Source of the DNA: Fratercula arctica
Lineage: Eukaryota; Chordata; Aves; Charadriiformes; Alcidae
Reading direction: 5' to 3'
Assembly: GCA_947846985.1 (NCBI GenBank)
Contig: CANTUZ010000011.1
Location: forward strand, 28,825,589 to 28,889,588
Length of the DNA stretch: 64,000 nt
Part shown: in pieces, positions 36,701-49,956 of the stretch
How positions within the stretch are numbered: the first letter of the stretch is position 1
Layout: each line of letters begins with the position of its first letter
The notes under the pieces: model-generated
Told to the model about the DNA's origin: nothing
The model's input: the letters and a program-made list of their open reading frames with translations, nothing else
The model's database searches: none
Translations under genes and position numbers: made by a program

Positions 36701-39700
36701 AATTACATGCATAAAAAATAGGCAGATGCATTTGTATGAATGGTCAATAATTTAGGTATTTTTAAGATATATAAAGAAAAAATACATTTTAGAGGTGTGG
36801 CTTTTTCTCTATGATTTTGCAGCTGAATTTACTGTGTTCTGTGCAGAATGGCTGTTGATGGTGGGTGTGGGGACACTGGAGACTGGGAAGGTCGCTGGAA
36901 CCATGTAAAGAAGTTCCTCGAGCGATCTGGACCATTCACACATCCTGATTTCGAGCCAGGCACTCAAGTGAGAAACGCTTACTTTAAATAAAAAATTTGT
37001 AGCGTGTGTTGCAAACTAATGTAAACAGTTTCATTAATTGACCACCAGCAGTGTACAAATAGTGAACTGCATGAAAAGTTTCTATTTTAATCAATTGAAC
37101 ATTATGTTGCTAGAACATGTTGTATTTTTTCTTATAAGCTTGTATTTCTAAATTGTACACTGTCAACTACAAGCTTGCTGTCATCATATATAGAAATGTA
37201 TAACAACATATGAATTATACTCTGCTTTTGAGTTCCACATGAGCATTTGTCTCTCCATTTTTAAGTAATTAGACACAGTAAGGAATTCCTTGTACTTGAA
37301 GGAATTAAGGTTAATGCGAGTACTTAGAGAATTGAGAAAGATGTTTAGTAGGGAAAAGCAAAACTTAGACTTTTAATTATTTCTTCTGTTTTCTTTTTTT
37401 GGTATGTTTTGTTTCACAGCTTACAGTTGAATGTATTTTACTGTTACCTTTTTAATGTACTGTTCCATTATTTACTAGTTTGAGGCAGGAGTCTAGTAGA
37501 ACAGTTCACAGAAAGCATTTATATAGTTAAAAATGTCAGTTCTTTTTGTCCGGCAATGTTTTCTGTCTAGATTTATTTTGTATTATGCATCAGTATAATT
37601 TTTTTGAGGAAGAAAACATCTCCTTAAACCAAATAATAATAAAGGCAGAACTTGTTTTTTTCATGGTCAAAATGAATATAAAGAGAATACTCATATTGAC
37701 AAAGGCCTTGCTTTTCTGTAAGTTGGGATATAGGAACTGTATGAACTCAACAACCGATTAAAGTCTGGTATGTAATTACCTCTGTAAACACAAGCCATTT
37801 TATTGATCTGAATTGTTTTATGTGAAACTTATTAGATACTGATAATTTATAAAGCATTTTTAAGGATTGTGAAGCAAAGGACAAATTATATTTTTTCCTA
37901 TTTAGTGTATTAATTTTTTTTTTATATTTTCTGCAGGCTCTTGAGTTTTTGTTAAGCACATGTAAAGTACTAGTTATTGGAGCAGGAGGATTAGGATGCG
38001 AACTCCTGAAAAACCTGGTAATTACCCAGTTTTCACCCTTTGCTTCTTAGAATTGTCTTTTTTTTCCCTTGAGGAAATTATCTTTTCTGCTTTGTTATTG
38101 TATATAGCTAATGCATTTCTAAGTTCTAATCAAAATGTGTAAAATACATGACAATAGAGACAATAAACTTGAAGAATGCACTTTGTTAATAAGCTTGAAA
38201 GGTGGTAGTCTGATGTGTTGCATGTTATTTATTTAGCTATCTCAGAGCTTTTCATGAGGGACAACATGGTGCTGTTCATGAAGCGTAGACGAAAGTTCAC
38301 CTGCAGCCCTAGATATGATGTAATTTTTCCTAATTACCAGATGTAGAAAAATGAAGTAAAGGAAGAACAAATCATGCTCATAATGATACAAAGAAGCATT
38401 CTTTGGAATACAATGGCTAAAATGTATCTTTTCAGATGAAAAGCGATACTCTAACCTGCTATAAGTAGCTAGTACAAAGTTTAGTATTAACAGTCAAAGT
38501 TGAATTTCATTTCAGTTTACGTGTTTGGATTAATTCAAAGTGAGGTTAGAATTGCTGGAATTATTTATGTTCTTTCCTAATGAAATTAGTAGAGCCAGAC
38601 TTTCTGTGTCTGTGGTGACCTTCCCATCCGTGGAGTCTGTCTGGCCTTCCTGAGTAGCAGCTCTCAGTTTTCCTAGTTCCTCAAGATCAGTAAATGGGAG
38701 GTTGTCTGCGGAGCCTGAACACTCCCTCAGAGTTGCATCTGTATTGTTGAATTCAGCCTATATATCATCAGCTTTATTGAGTCAGACCAACACGCACCAT
38801 CCTGTATGGAAATGGCTAAGGAGGAATAGGTAATAGTGTAAGAACAGGGAAGGAATATTACAGTACTTCCCTGGTGCGCAGATAACCACAAGATATTCTG
38901 TATTTTTCTTGATAGGGTGTTAGTTTATAATGGATTCGCTCACTACGTGTTCTGAAAAGCATTTTTTAAGTGTTTAAAATGCAGTCACGGGATCATGTGC
39001 TGTCAGACACAAAAAATGTGTATAAGTTTAATTATCCTATTAATGTGTTCTTTATCCTCACAGACGCTCATATTTATCATAGTGTATCACCATCTTGTTC
39101 CAGTTTGGTAGTTTAGACTAATACTGTACTTTTCCATGCTTCTATTTAATAAGAAGAATTTCTGTCTTTGCAGATTCCATAGAAAATATGTGGATTGATA
39201 TAATAACTTATTATGAAATAATTTATTTCCTTAATTTATACCAGCTCTTACGCATTAGTGTATTTTACTATGATATTTATGTACTGCTTTTTCAGTATTT
39301 CCACGGATTACCTCCAAGCTTGAGGTGACTGGTAAATCAATAGCCTCATTTAAAGCCAGGCATTCCAGATCCATTAACTTAGTGGGTTTACGGTTCCAGC
39401 ATTCACATAGACTCTTGTTCTGGTTGTTGATTTGTTACTGCAATGCTTAAGCAGGATTTTACTTAAAGAGACTATGACAGCTCCAAGGCAGTTTTCTTTC
39501 TTTGGGAATTTATTGCTAGTGAATTTAACCTTTGCCCAGAGCTACTGTTTTAGGGATTTATTGGGACATAACAGATTCAATCTGTTGATGGCTCCTTGGG
39601 AGGGAGGATTTGTATGCGTTAAGGGACTTTGTAAGTCTGCTGTGTGTGCTTAGTTCCCATCTCTTCAAAAAGGTTTTAAGTTATCAGGATTTATTTTTAT

Positions 39701-42700
39701 AATTTTCAGAAAGTTAAGCATATAAGTAAATCTAGATTCTGTTCACATGTATTCATGTCTTTGGGACAACGGATATAAATTCGATAAAGACTCCAGTCTG
39801 TATGTTCATGATGTCCCAGGCTCGCTCTTCTCTTTAGCAGGCTCTCCTGGTCTGCTTTGATAATATTGAGCAAAAGCTGAACATTTATCAATGGAAGCAA
39901 ATGATTGTTCAGCACCAGCGATATCCAGTATGACGTACAGAAATTCTTGCTGCTTTTATTACAGAAGTTAGTTTCTATTCCGAAAAACTTTAGTCCTGTT
40001 TTTAATTTGTTTAAGTGGTTTCCCGATACAGCATTCTAAATTCTTATTACACATGGGATGATGGCTCTGTTTATTGAGAAAACGTAAAATGCAAAGTTTG
40101 TAAGTCTTTATATATAACAAGATTGAGTCTTAAAGGAAAAAAGTTAGGGGACAAGACTCACATTTTTTGGGGTCACTTCAGAATATCACAACACATTTCC
40201 TTTCTCTAAAGCCAGTGTTTTACAGCATATATTTCCCTTTAACCACAATTCACATTGGTTTTTTGTGCGACAGATGTTATTACTTTATCACATCAGACCT
40301 ACAATACAGTTTTAAGTCAATTTTACTTTAAAGTTATTTGCCAAATCTAGTGATGGGCTGCATGCAAACAGATCAGGCAGAACTTCTGTCAGAAGTTCAG
40401 CGTGTTCTTAGATAGTGAGGTGACTTTTTCATTCTGTTCCAGCATGGAATGCACTGGGGAATGCTGATTTATTTTGAACTGGTAGTTATGGGTGGACATA
40501 CCAGACTCATTTATGCCAATTGTGAAACTGGTGAATGTTGAAAAATGTAAAATTTTAGAGGAATTAAACTTTGTTTTTCTATTCCTGCTAAGCGAGGCAG
40601 AGCTTATGGCATTTCTTCGAATTCTGTGTTCTCTCTCCCAATGAACACTTTTGATTTACTCCAGTTGGGAGGGAATGCTGCAAATTCCCCTTATAGATCA
40701 GCCTACTGTTGACTTCCCTGTGTTATGATTAGGTAGGCTAAAGCAATACTGCATTCAATAGAACATTTTCTTTGACCATTGAAGTGTTACTAATTCCACC
40801 TGTCTAAATATCAGTATTAGCAACCCAACAAAGAACGTTCTTTTAACAAAGAACAAGCATATACCTGTCTGTACAGAGAATGAAGAGCAAATATGTTTGT
40901 TCCTCCAAAGGTTGCTTTTTTGACAGCTGGAATGAATTCTGGAGCACTGTAAGCATTTCATTTCCTATTAAATGAAGTTGACTACCTCTTTTCACAGGCA
41001 CTGTCTGGCTTCAGACAGATCCATGTTATTGACATGGATACTATAGATGTTTCTAATCTTAACCGACAGTTTCTCTTTCGGTAAGTGATATTTTCATGAT
41101 TTGACTTTTTTTTTTTTTAAAAATGTATCTAAACAAAATATGTGAATATGATCATTATTTTGATCAAGGTGTCACATATGTTGAACAAGATGTCACTAAA
41201 GATTCTTGAACTTTCATATCACAATAGTACTCATAATTAAGTAAATGCTGTGTGTGATTCCTTCTTGTTTTGAGATCTGTGGTGTCATAGTTTGAGTGTG
41301 AAGAAAATTAACATACATTACTTACCATTCAAATACAGCTAATGAGTAATGGAAAAGGTGATGCTGAAGAATAATGAGCACAGATTGAAATATTGATTTT
41401 TCTGGTACCCTTTTCTTCCAAGCAAAATGAAAAATTGTTGGCCTTTTTTGGTGCTGATAACTGTAGTTACATGGACATATTTAGATAACCCTAGGGCTCT
41501 CGTATGTGATGCTTTACAGGGATGTCTTAATATTATCTATATCAATAAGTTGTCCTACAGTAAAATTAGTCACTTAATTCAGTATTGCAAGGCGTAGAGC
41601 CTGGAAAGTTGAATCTACTAAAATAATGCATTTGAAATCGCTTGGGTTTTTTCCGCAGACCAAAGGATGTTGGGCGACCAAAAGCAGAAGTTGCAGCAGA
41701 ATTCCTAAACAGCCGCATTCCCAACTGTGCTGTTGTAGCGTATCCTTTTATAGAGAAGTAGTGGCCCTGAAGGCTTCAAAAAGCCCTTGCAAACTCTGTA
41801 GGTGGTAAGACTATCTAAAGTATTTTGCTGCCATCCTCTCTTTTTCATACGATAAGGAACAGATTCATTCAGCTGGTGATTGAGAATTCTTTCTCAGTGG
41901 CGTTAACATACAGGAAATACGCATGGGGAAAGAAGGCTAAGCTTTAAGAAACTATTTTGTATGTTTCCACTGAGTCTTTTTATTCAAATGCAATATTTTA
42001 ATTTTTACTGAGATAGTAGAATTACAGGTCTGTTCACCAGAGTGCTTTGAGTACATACTGGTAGGAGATGTCAGCTTAGAAGAGGAGCACTTACTGATAC
42101 AGGACTTTGTGAGAGCACATGTTTTGAGCTTCCTAAATACTTTGCCTGCTGAGCTTTCTCCTGTGTGTGACTATTACATTGTGTCCTTTGTCAGATGGTA
42201 CAGCTTCAGTAGTGGGAATTTTGAATCTTTCAATTACTTAGTTTTTTTAAAAAGTGTCATATAAAATTAGACTAATAAGTTAGATAATGTTTTGGCTTTA
42301 GGTTAGCAAATAGAAAACAGTAAACTAAACTACTTTATAAATATATTCCTTTACTGGGCTTATATTAAGATATTTTAAAAAGATTCAAGACATGGATGAA
42401 AGCTTCTATCGACGTAAGTAGTATTTGTTTGCCTGCCAAACACCCACTGGTGCTTTAGGGGAACATTGCAGTTGCTGCTCGCTGCTTTTCCTGGTAGTTA
42501 GATTGGTAATTACTTTAGTCTTCTACAATGTACTGGAAGTAGAAATAACAAATAGACAAAACTTAAATGCATCTGTCATATAGGTAATCTAGGCAACAGT
42601 TAAACTACAGCCAATTCCTCTGGACTGTTATGGACAGAATACTTTGCTTGTTTTAAGAAGTATGCATTAATATAAACTTTAAATAATGTTTTTTTCTTCC

Positions 42701-45700
42701 CTAGAGTTTCATATTATTGTTTGTGGGCTGGACTCTATAATTGCAAGAAGATGGATAAATGGAATGCTGGTAAAGTCTTCAATCTTTTTAAAGCCTGGTT
42801 ATTGCTTGGGTGTAGATAGCTAAAATTGAACAAATTTGTCTAGAATGTGTCATTAAAATGAAATGAGGACTGTTGAAACTCACAGCTTTCTGTATCTGTT
42901 TCTGTTTTCTTTTGTTTTTTTTTTTTTTTTTTTGTGAACAGGATAAAATGCATGCTCTCTTTCCTGCCTTTTTCTTCAGGAGCGTTAGCCAACATTTGTG
43001 CAGTGCCCTGCAGGGGTAATTTGAAAGTTAGATTACATTGTTTGTGGCCTTGTGCAGTCAGCTTTTGAAAATCATAAGAGGGGAAGTTCTGCAGCATGCC
43101 TGGATTCTTCCATTGTGAACGTTCTTTTTCATTAGCCAGACAGTATTTATCGTGCTGCAACTTGTAAATGTCATCTTTTGGAGCCCCACTGCCTCAGAGT
43201 AGTAGAAAGCTGGTCATTGAACTAGGTAGTTGTATCACTGTGAATTTGTTTATAAAATAATGATCTTGATTATTTACCAGTATTAAAAAAAAAAAAACAA
43301 CACCAAAACAACAAACAAAGAATAATCCTTGAAACTAACCAACCATTTGTTCTGGTATACTATAAGGAAATAATAGCATTTATCAGGGGATAAGGGGAGG
43401 GGGGAGGTGAAGGTGGTAGATGAAGTCCTGTACACTGACAAATAAGTAGTGTTTTATACACTACGTACCCTTAAAATAAACTGTATATTAAGCATTCAAT
43501 CTTGTGATGTACCATTAAGAATAACATTTTTAGGTTTTTTTTTCCTCCTGCAACTTGTTTAAAAAAAAAACCAAACAACAAACCAAACAAAACCCAACAA
43601 CTCCCCCCCGGTATTCCTTAGATGTCATTTTTACATTATGAAGATGGTGTACTGGATCCAAGTTCCATCATACCATTAATAGATGGAGGGACAGAAGGTT
43701 TTAAAGGGAATGTTCGTGTGATTATTCCTGGTATGACAGCATGTGTTGAATGCACGCTTGAGCTTTATCCACCCCAGGTAAGTGCAACCAGTGATATTTC
43801 CTTTATTTGTATTCCTGATTTGCTTGTTTCTTTTCCTAGTACTATAGATAACGTGTTACATGATTTTGCCTGGTTTTCTTTCCCTGCCCATGCCACACCA
43901 GGTGAATTTTCCCATGTGTACTATTGCATCGATGCCCAGACTACCAGAGCATTGCATTGAGTATGTCAGGATATTGCAGTGGCCAAAGGAACAACCTTTT
44001 GGAGGTAATTAGTATTATTGCCCTGGTGTTATACTTGACATTTCTCATTTTAACAAATATGTTTTGAATTAAGTGTACACAACTACTTTTAATAAACCAC
44101 ACCTACCTTTTAACCTTACATGACTCATTGTCGTATTGAATATTAGAGCCTCCTCTGAGCTGGTGATGGATTTTCTCTTCTCCGGCTTGCTCTCCAGTTC
44201 TGTATTTGTTCATGTGTTTCTCTCTCTAATACTGCACAGTGTCTTTCCTGACTCAAAATGTAACCTGTAACAGCTCTATAAATCTGTGAAGATAGTTTGT
44301 ATATAGAATGTGTTAGAACTTATGATGTTTGGAGAAATTATATTTTGATTATTTAAAGTGTTGAGTTTTAGTAGCTTAGTGGGGTATTTGTTTTAACCCA
44401 AATTAAAATGAAGGGATTTTTTTTTTTTTTTTAGACAAAAAGAACACTGTGTTTTTGAAGAACTCTTATAACTGTAATTTATCTATACATTCTTAACTTT
44501 GCTGTAGAGGGTGTTGCGTTGGATGGAGATGACCCTGAACATATACAGTGGATTTACCAGAAGTCTTTAGAAAGAGCATCACAATTTAATATTAAAGGTG
44601 TTACCTACAGACTCACCCAAGGTAAGGGTATGGCATTTCACTAAGTTTGTGGTGTTTGCGATTAGGCTGGATTGTCATTCTTTGTATTTGTTATGACTAA
44701 GCTGGCAGCTCTGCTGAGAAAGAAATAGTTATTTTCACCCTTAACATCTTAAAACAGAAACAAGCAGCTTGTTTCCTGTGCCAGCACAAATATTTTATGA
44801 TGAATCAGATGTTTAGGCATTCATGATGAATCAGAGGAACTTATCTGGGACAAAACTGAACATTCTTTTTGCCATTTTATTTTTAACCTGGAGCAGCTCT
44901 ATAGTTCGCATTACACTGTGACCACTTTTGCTGGGTCAAAGAGTAGGAACAAAGACGGTGATTGCCTCTTAGCAACAGCAACACTTTATGCCAGTTTAGT
45001 CTGGTTAAGACTATAGCATCTGTTCTTTACTGCTATGTATGCCTCTGTTCACAAGCAAGTGCAGAATGCTGCCACGCATTTAATCAGCATTTTAAATGCT
45101 AACCAAACAGAAAAGAAGTGGAGAATCTCATACACAATCTCCAGAATTTGTGGTAACTTCTGTTTATTTGTTGATTTGTAGTACTGAGAATGCATTTGAA
45201 ATGCTGGGCTTGAAATGCCACACTTGAACCTCAGTGTGTGCCTTTCTGTCAAAAAAGGGGGAACTGATTCCTTGTGTATCTTCCTCAGATTCCATCTAGT
45301 ATATTGCAGATGGTATTTTTCTTTGGAGTGGTTTAGACTGGCTTCTGTAGTAGTATTTTTTTTGTATAGATAAGTGTGAACTCCAGTTATGAAATATAAT
45401 TACGTACGTGCAAATGGCTGCACAATTTTCAGCATTTGAAGATGGCTTCATTATGAAGTACATAGCAGAAAGAAGGCAAAGGTAAAAGTTTTATGCAGGT
45501 TGTCTTGGGTATGAAGAGATACAAGTCAATAATGAGAAGGCAGAGGAACTTCAGACTACTCAGGAATTCGCCCCCATGTACAAACTTGCTTGCCTGGGAA
45601 ATTTTATTTTCTATCGGTGTATGTAGTGTGCTGTTTGACTGGATGGGCTCAGGAAGAAGAGTTGGATGAAGATGCCAATACAGTTTGGCAAGCCTGTTCT

Positions 45701-48611
45701 TGCAGAAGGAATACCAAACCCAAGTATTTTTCCGTTATGCATTTATCCAGTTAAACAGGAATAGAACTGAGTTTTAAATTCATTTGCAGTGCTAAATGCA
45801 AAATACTTGTTTTTAGAATTTGTTCACTAGTTCTCTTTTTGTGATACTTTCTTTTTCTCCTAAAGTACTTGATCGACATGCAGTTACACTTTATTGTAAT
45901 AGTAATTCCTGGAGAGTTTAAAGTAGCTTTGGGTACACACTTCTGTAATTGATCTGGCTAAAAGTTGTCTCTCAGTATAGTTTCTTGGAAAAGACAAAGT
46001 CGTATGGTTTATTTTTACAGGGGTGGTTAAACGAATTATTCCAGCAGTAGCTTCTACAAATGCAGTAATTGCAGGTATGCTAAAAGAACTCATTTCACTT
46101 CTGCTTTATAGACTTTAGAGTTTTGCAAGGCAGCAGTTTGGAATAGAGAACTCAGGGAGGATAGTAGTAATTTTTAAATGGGTCTGATTTATTCTTACAG
46201 TCTCGTTTCTGTTTTCCATAGAGAAACTGCATGTGACTGTATAAATTTTAAGCTCATGAATAACTTTGGGAGTGAGCAAAAGCATTTTAGACTGGAAAAA
46301 AAAGAAATTGAAAACCAGGGTATATATAAGCTTAATGTAATCTCAGATTAGTGCCAAATCTATGGTGTTAATGCATAGAGCTACCAGCTGCCTTCAGATG
46401 TTTATTTTCCTCTTTATAAGTTGTTATACTTGATTTTTTTTTTTTTTTGATCACTTTGGTACAACTCTGTGCACTAATATCTACATGTTCTGAGATAGAG
46501 TTAGAAAGTGAAGAGATTGTTTTGTTTTCTCATTCCAGCTGTTTGCGCCACTGAAGTTTTTAAAATAGCCACAAGGTATTTCATTTCTTATTAATAACAT
46601 ACAGGGTTTCCAACATAATGACATATATTGACACTAACATATTTGTCATTATAGTGCATACATTCCTCTTAACAACTACTTGGTGTTTAACGATGTGGAT
46701 GGATTATACACATACACATTTGAAGCTGAAAGAAAGGTTAGTGCCATTAAAGGCTTGCAGGGTTGTTTCCTTGATTTTTATTGAACTTATACAGTTTGTT
46801 TGTATTTCTGAAACCCAGTATTGAATCTCTTGGTCCCTAGCACTGAATAATAATATTTATGAAGTTTTAAAAGCAGAAACTACAATGTTATTAGTCTGCT
46901 ACTTCTCCAGAGTACTGTTTTCAGCATGTAGGTTTTTTTTTTTTTAAACTTCTGTGGTTTTGGTGTCTAACAGTAATGACAGTGGCAGTCTGTCCATGTA
47001 GAGTAGCAGGACTGTTTACCTCCAGATAACAGATGTTTTATTTGATGTCCTGGTAATGAAACCTTTTCTTACATTCATCAGTTTACCAAAAACTATTGCA
47101 TAGTATATGTAACGGTGTATCTAATTGTTGCTTCTGATATGGGGAGGTTCTTCAGACAGCTGGTTCTGTGTTGTCTGCTCGTGCAACAGTGTTATCTCAA
47201 CTGTTTCTGCTGTGGCACCTGCAGGGGAAAACAGTACTTGGCTTTTTTGAAAGTGAATCCTGAAGTTTTCCCCTGTAATATGAAATAAGATACACAATTT
47301 TAAGAAGACTCGTGAGCAGATCTTCCCCAAAAGAGGTTATGGCAACAACTGTTTGAGAGTTTGTAGTATTAAATTTTATGTCAGATGAAATTTGTAGTTC
47401 ATAAATACTTAGCTGCTGTTGGGAGCCAGTTGAACAGTGACGGACTTCACGAGGAATTGTGTTTTGTCATTAATATTTGCAACTGTATTAATATTTCTAG
47501 AGCTAAAACTTTTTTTTTAAAAAAACACACAAATAGTTTTGAGACCTTATTAGCAGCATTTTAAAAATCATGTTTAACATAACATGCATTCTTGTGCTAC
47601 TTTGTTGTAGGAGAACTGTCCAGCCTGCAGCCAGCTCCCCCAAAACATAGAGATTTCCCCGTCAGCTAAATTACAGGAGGTCTTGGATTACTTGACAAAT
47701 AATGCTTCATTGTAAGTGTGCAACTATTCTGACTTGTTTAATATTTTTTGGTAGTTTGGTGTTCCAAAAAGGTAATTTCTAAATGTATTTTTCCCTGATT
47801 CTCTGTTGTTTTTTTTTTTTTTTTTACGTTTTATGTATAGGCAAATGAAATCTCCTGCAATCACGGCAACTATGTATGGGGGAAATAAAACACTTTATTT
47901 ACAGGTAATCTCAACATACGTAATTTTCTTTAATGGTTTAAGTTTACTTTCCTGAATTTGAAAGGAAATGTTTTGGCTTTTTTTTTTCTTTTTTTTTCAG
48001 ACAGTAGCTTCAATTGAAGAACGAACAAGGCCAAATCTTTCCAAGACACTAAAAGGTAACATGCAGTTGTCATGTGCAGATTTTCAAGATACTCCTCTAA
48101 ACAGAGTCAGTCAGTTTCATCCCTCTGTATGGCATGTTTGGCTTAATTCCGCAGTATGTGGCAGAATGTACTTCATTATCCTTTTACGTGCAATATACCT
48201 TTCGCAGGTTGCTCAAAGGTAAGCTTTGAATTGCTTAAATGTGAAGGTGCGGGCAGATACAGGGGAAAGCATTGCAACAAAGCAAGCTGATAACTGATGT
48301 ACATTAAACGTACTTCAGTAGTGTTTTACACATTTCTTGACAAGGTCTGTTAGTTTCCTGGTTGAATTAGATGAATATTAGTTTAGGTAGTAAGCTGTTT
48401 GCAGCTTTATTTCATTATCTTTATGGTTTGTAGGAATGGCATTCGTAACTTTTTTTTTTTTTAATTTAAAAAAAGACAAACCCTATTGGTTTGCTGTACT
48501 TAAACTTTTCTTTCTGTTTCAGAACTGGGGCTTGTGGACGGCCAGGAACTTGCAGTTGCTGATGTTACTACACCACAGACTATGTTGTTCAAGCTTCACT
48601 TTACCACTTAA
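33703..48611 (+). CDS. UBA3: NEDD8-activating enzyme E1 catalytic subunit UBA3 (18 exons, complete)
   Basis: With NAE1 (APPBP1) it adenylates NEDD8, forms a thioester and passes it to UBE2M/UBE2F for cullin neddylation. Exons: 33703-33722, 33861-33902, 36847-36967, 37937-38017, 40998-41080, 41659-41739, 42370-42413, 42705-42769, 43622-43777, 43902-44004, 44508-44621, 46021-46074, 46539-46575, 46655-46736, 47611-47711, 47841-47904, 48001-48055, 48523-48611. These sum to 463 residues, equal to human. The nucleotide-binding loop GAGGLG is at 76-81. The catalytic cysteine is Cys237 in [17 protein letters not shown], at the start of exon 10. Zinc ligands are the pairs in TACVEC (220, 223) and ENCPAC (364, 367). 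The C-terminal ubiquitin-fold domain, which recruits the E2, begins near 370. Intron 6 has U12-type signals. ATG chosen for MADG and the basic N-terminus. Confidence 0.98.
33903..36846 (+). other. UBA3: UBA3 intron 2
   Basis: Donor GTTAGT, acceptor ctgtgcag. The GC-rich first 500 bp continue the CpG island; the rest is AT-rich. No repeat family or RNA gene was recognised. Confidence 0.85.
38018..40997 (+). other. UBA3: UBA3 intron 4
   Basis: A 3.0-kb AT-rich intron, donor GTAATT and acceptor ttttcacag. Nothing else was recognised in it. Confidence 0.85.
41740..42369 (+). other. UBA3: UBA3 intron 6, U12-type (minor spliceosome) candidate
   Basis: The donor reads GTATCCTTTT, the U12-type consensus (RTATCCTTT), unlike the GTRAGT-type donors of neighbouring introns. 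A branch-site-like TTCCTTTAC at 42346-42354 matches the U12 branch consensus TTCCTTRAC at 8 of 9 places, and its A (42353) is 16 nt from the end of the intron. The 3' end is ATTAAG with no polypyrimidine tract, as expected for a U12 intron. Confidence 0.85.
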
Positions 48612-49300
48612 TTTATTCATAACAAAACTGCAAATACAGTGAGAGAAATCTGTACCACCTTGTAAAACAAACGTACTCTGTGGGTGTTAAAGCAACCTGA
48701 AATGTTCACGTTAGTACTAGCATTGTTGAAGGTTAGGTAATGCAAATGAATCGCCATATTTCAGAACTGTACGTAGAAGCCAATATTTGGTGGATTATAT
48801 TTGTATAAATGCTTATTAATGTACAGAACTCTGATGTATAGGAATACACTTTTTTCCAGTTTTTGTTGTCAAAATGTTAATGCTAATATACTTTCAGACA
48901 CATGGAAATTTTAAGGTGGCTAAAAGTCTTGTTTTCAACATGTGTGCAAATGTATATGCAAAGAGAAGACCCTTAAAAAGGAACCACAGCAATATGGCTT
49001 TAGATTGTAGCACTCCCATATGCTTACTGAGTCACCTTATAACCAAAAGAGGGCGGTAGGTTAAAATGAGCATTTTCCTCTTATTTGGTATTGATTTTAC
49101 CAATTTTATGATAGGTGTTCAGTGTGGGAGAGGCGATTGTTTACAGGCAAACAGGGAGGGAAAAGGTGATCGGCTGCAGGTGACAGGGACATGTCCGCTC
49201 GCAGTCCCCAGGCAGCCATGGTGCCCAGGATGCAGGGTCGTGTTCAAGTATCATTGGTGCTGTTAAGGTATTTATTAATAAAAAATCATAAAGATACCTT
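48612..49300 (+). other. UBA3: UBA3 3' UTR
   Basis: AT-rich sequence from the stop to the AATAAA at 49277-49282. No other canonical hexamer was found in it, so a single site about 0.69 kb long is likely. Confidence 0.7.
49277..49282 (+). promoter_or_regulatory. Poly(A) signal AATAAA, UBA3
   Basis: A perfect hexamer within TTAATAAAAAATCATAAAG, followed by a TGT-rich segment (49302-49325) that could serve as the downstream element. Confidence 0.65.
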
Positions 49301-49650
49301 AGTTTGTGGCTTATCAGTGGACGTTCCTGAGCATTTATAACCTTGATGAAAAACTCTATGTCATTGTTTGACTGCTTCAGTGAGAGACCTTCCTGTGGGT
49401 GATGCGGGTACCTCGGTGTGGCTTCCCTCAAGTACTTGGTGCCTGTGAACCGTGTTTTAAGTTTCTCTCTTCCCGCCTGGCACTTCAGCTGAGGTGGGGA
49501 CACTTCAGCTTGTAACACCTTTTAATAATTTTTAACACCTTTGCAGCCTTTGGAAGCATTGAGAAGGCCCCACGTAGGCTGTGGGACTTTAAGCAGCGAG
49601 TTGAGGCGTTGGGGTTTAGAAGAGTCGGAGCTAAAGTTGTCTTTTTAGCA
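49301..49650. other. UBA3-TMF1 spacer
   Basis: Ordinary mixed sequence between the UBA3 poly(A) site and the CpG-rich TMF1 promoter. Nothing recognised. Confidence 0.6.
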
Positions 49651-49956
49651 TCTAATGGGGAGGACCGGTCCCAACAGCCAGGACCGCCCCTCCGCCATGA
49701 CGAGCCCGAGGCGGGCCGGCCCCTCCGCCGTGACGGGCCTCGCCTCGCCCCTCGTGACGTGTCCGGGGGACGGCGCGCGGCTGCGCGCGGGGCTGTTTGC
49801 GACGTGGAGCCGCGCGCCGCGCATGCGCGAGGCCGCCCCTCCCCGCCGCGCGGAGCCGAGGCCGAGGCCGCGGCAGTCCGGGCCCCGCGCTCTGAGGGCG
49901 GGTCGCCCCCCGCCCGCCTCTCCGCTTCTGGGCCAGGGCGCGGGGCAGCGCGGAGG
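49651..49956 (+). promoter_or_regulatory. TMF1: TMF1 CpG-island promoter
   Basis: CpG-dense sequence without a TATA box leads into exon 1 and continues to about 50330. It contains an NRF1-type palindrome GCGCATGCGC at 49819-49828 and a CRE-like TGACGTG at 49755-49761. The start site is not fixed by sequence. Confidence 0.7.
49819..49828. promoter_or_regulatory. NRF1-like site GCGCATGCGC
   Basis: A perfect palindromic match to the NRF1 core, 129 bp before the TMF1 ATG inside the CpG island. Confidence 0.6.

Noticed and set aside
41740..41761. Extension of UBA3 exon 6 to the in-frame stop at 41759-41761
   Set aside because: It would lose the catalytic domain; the U12-type splice restores the conserved protein exactly.
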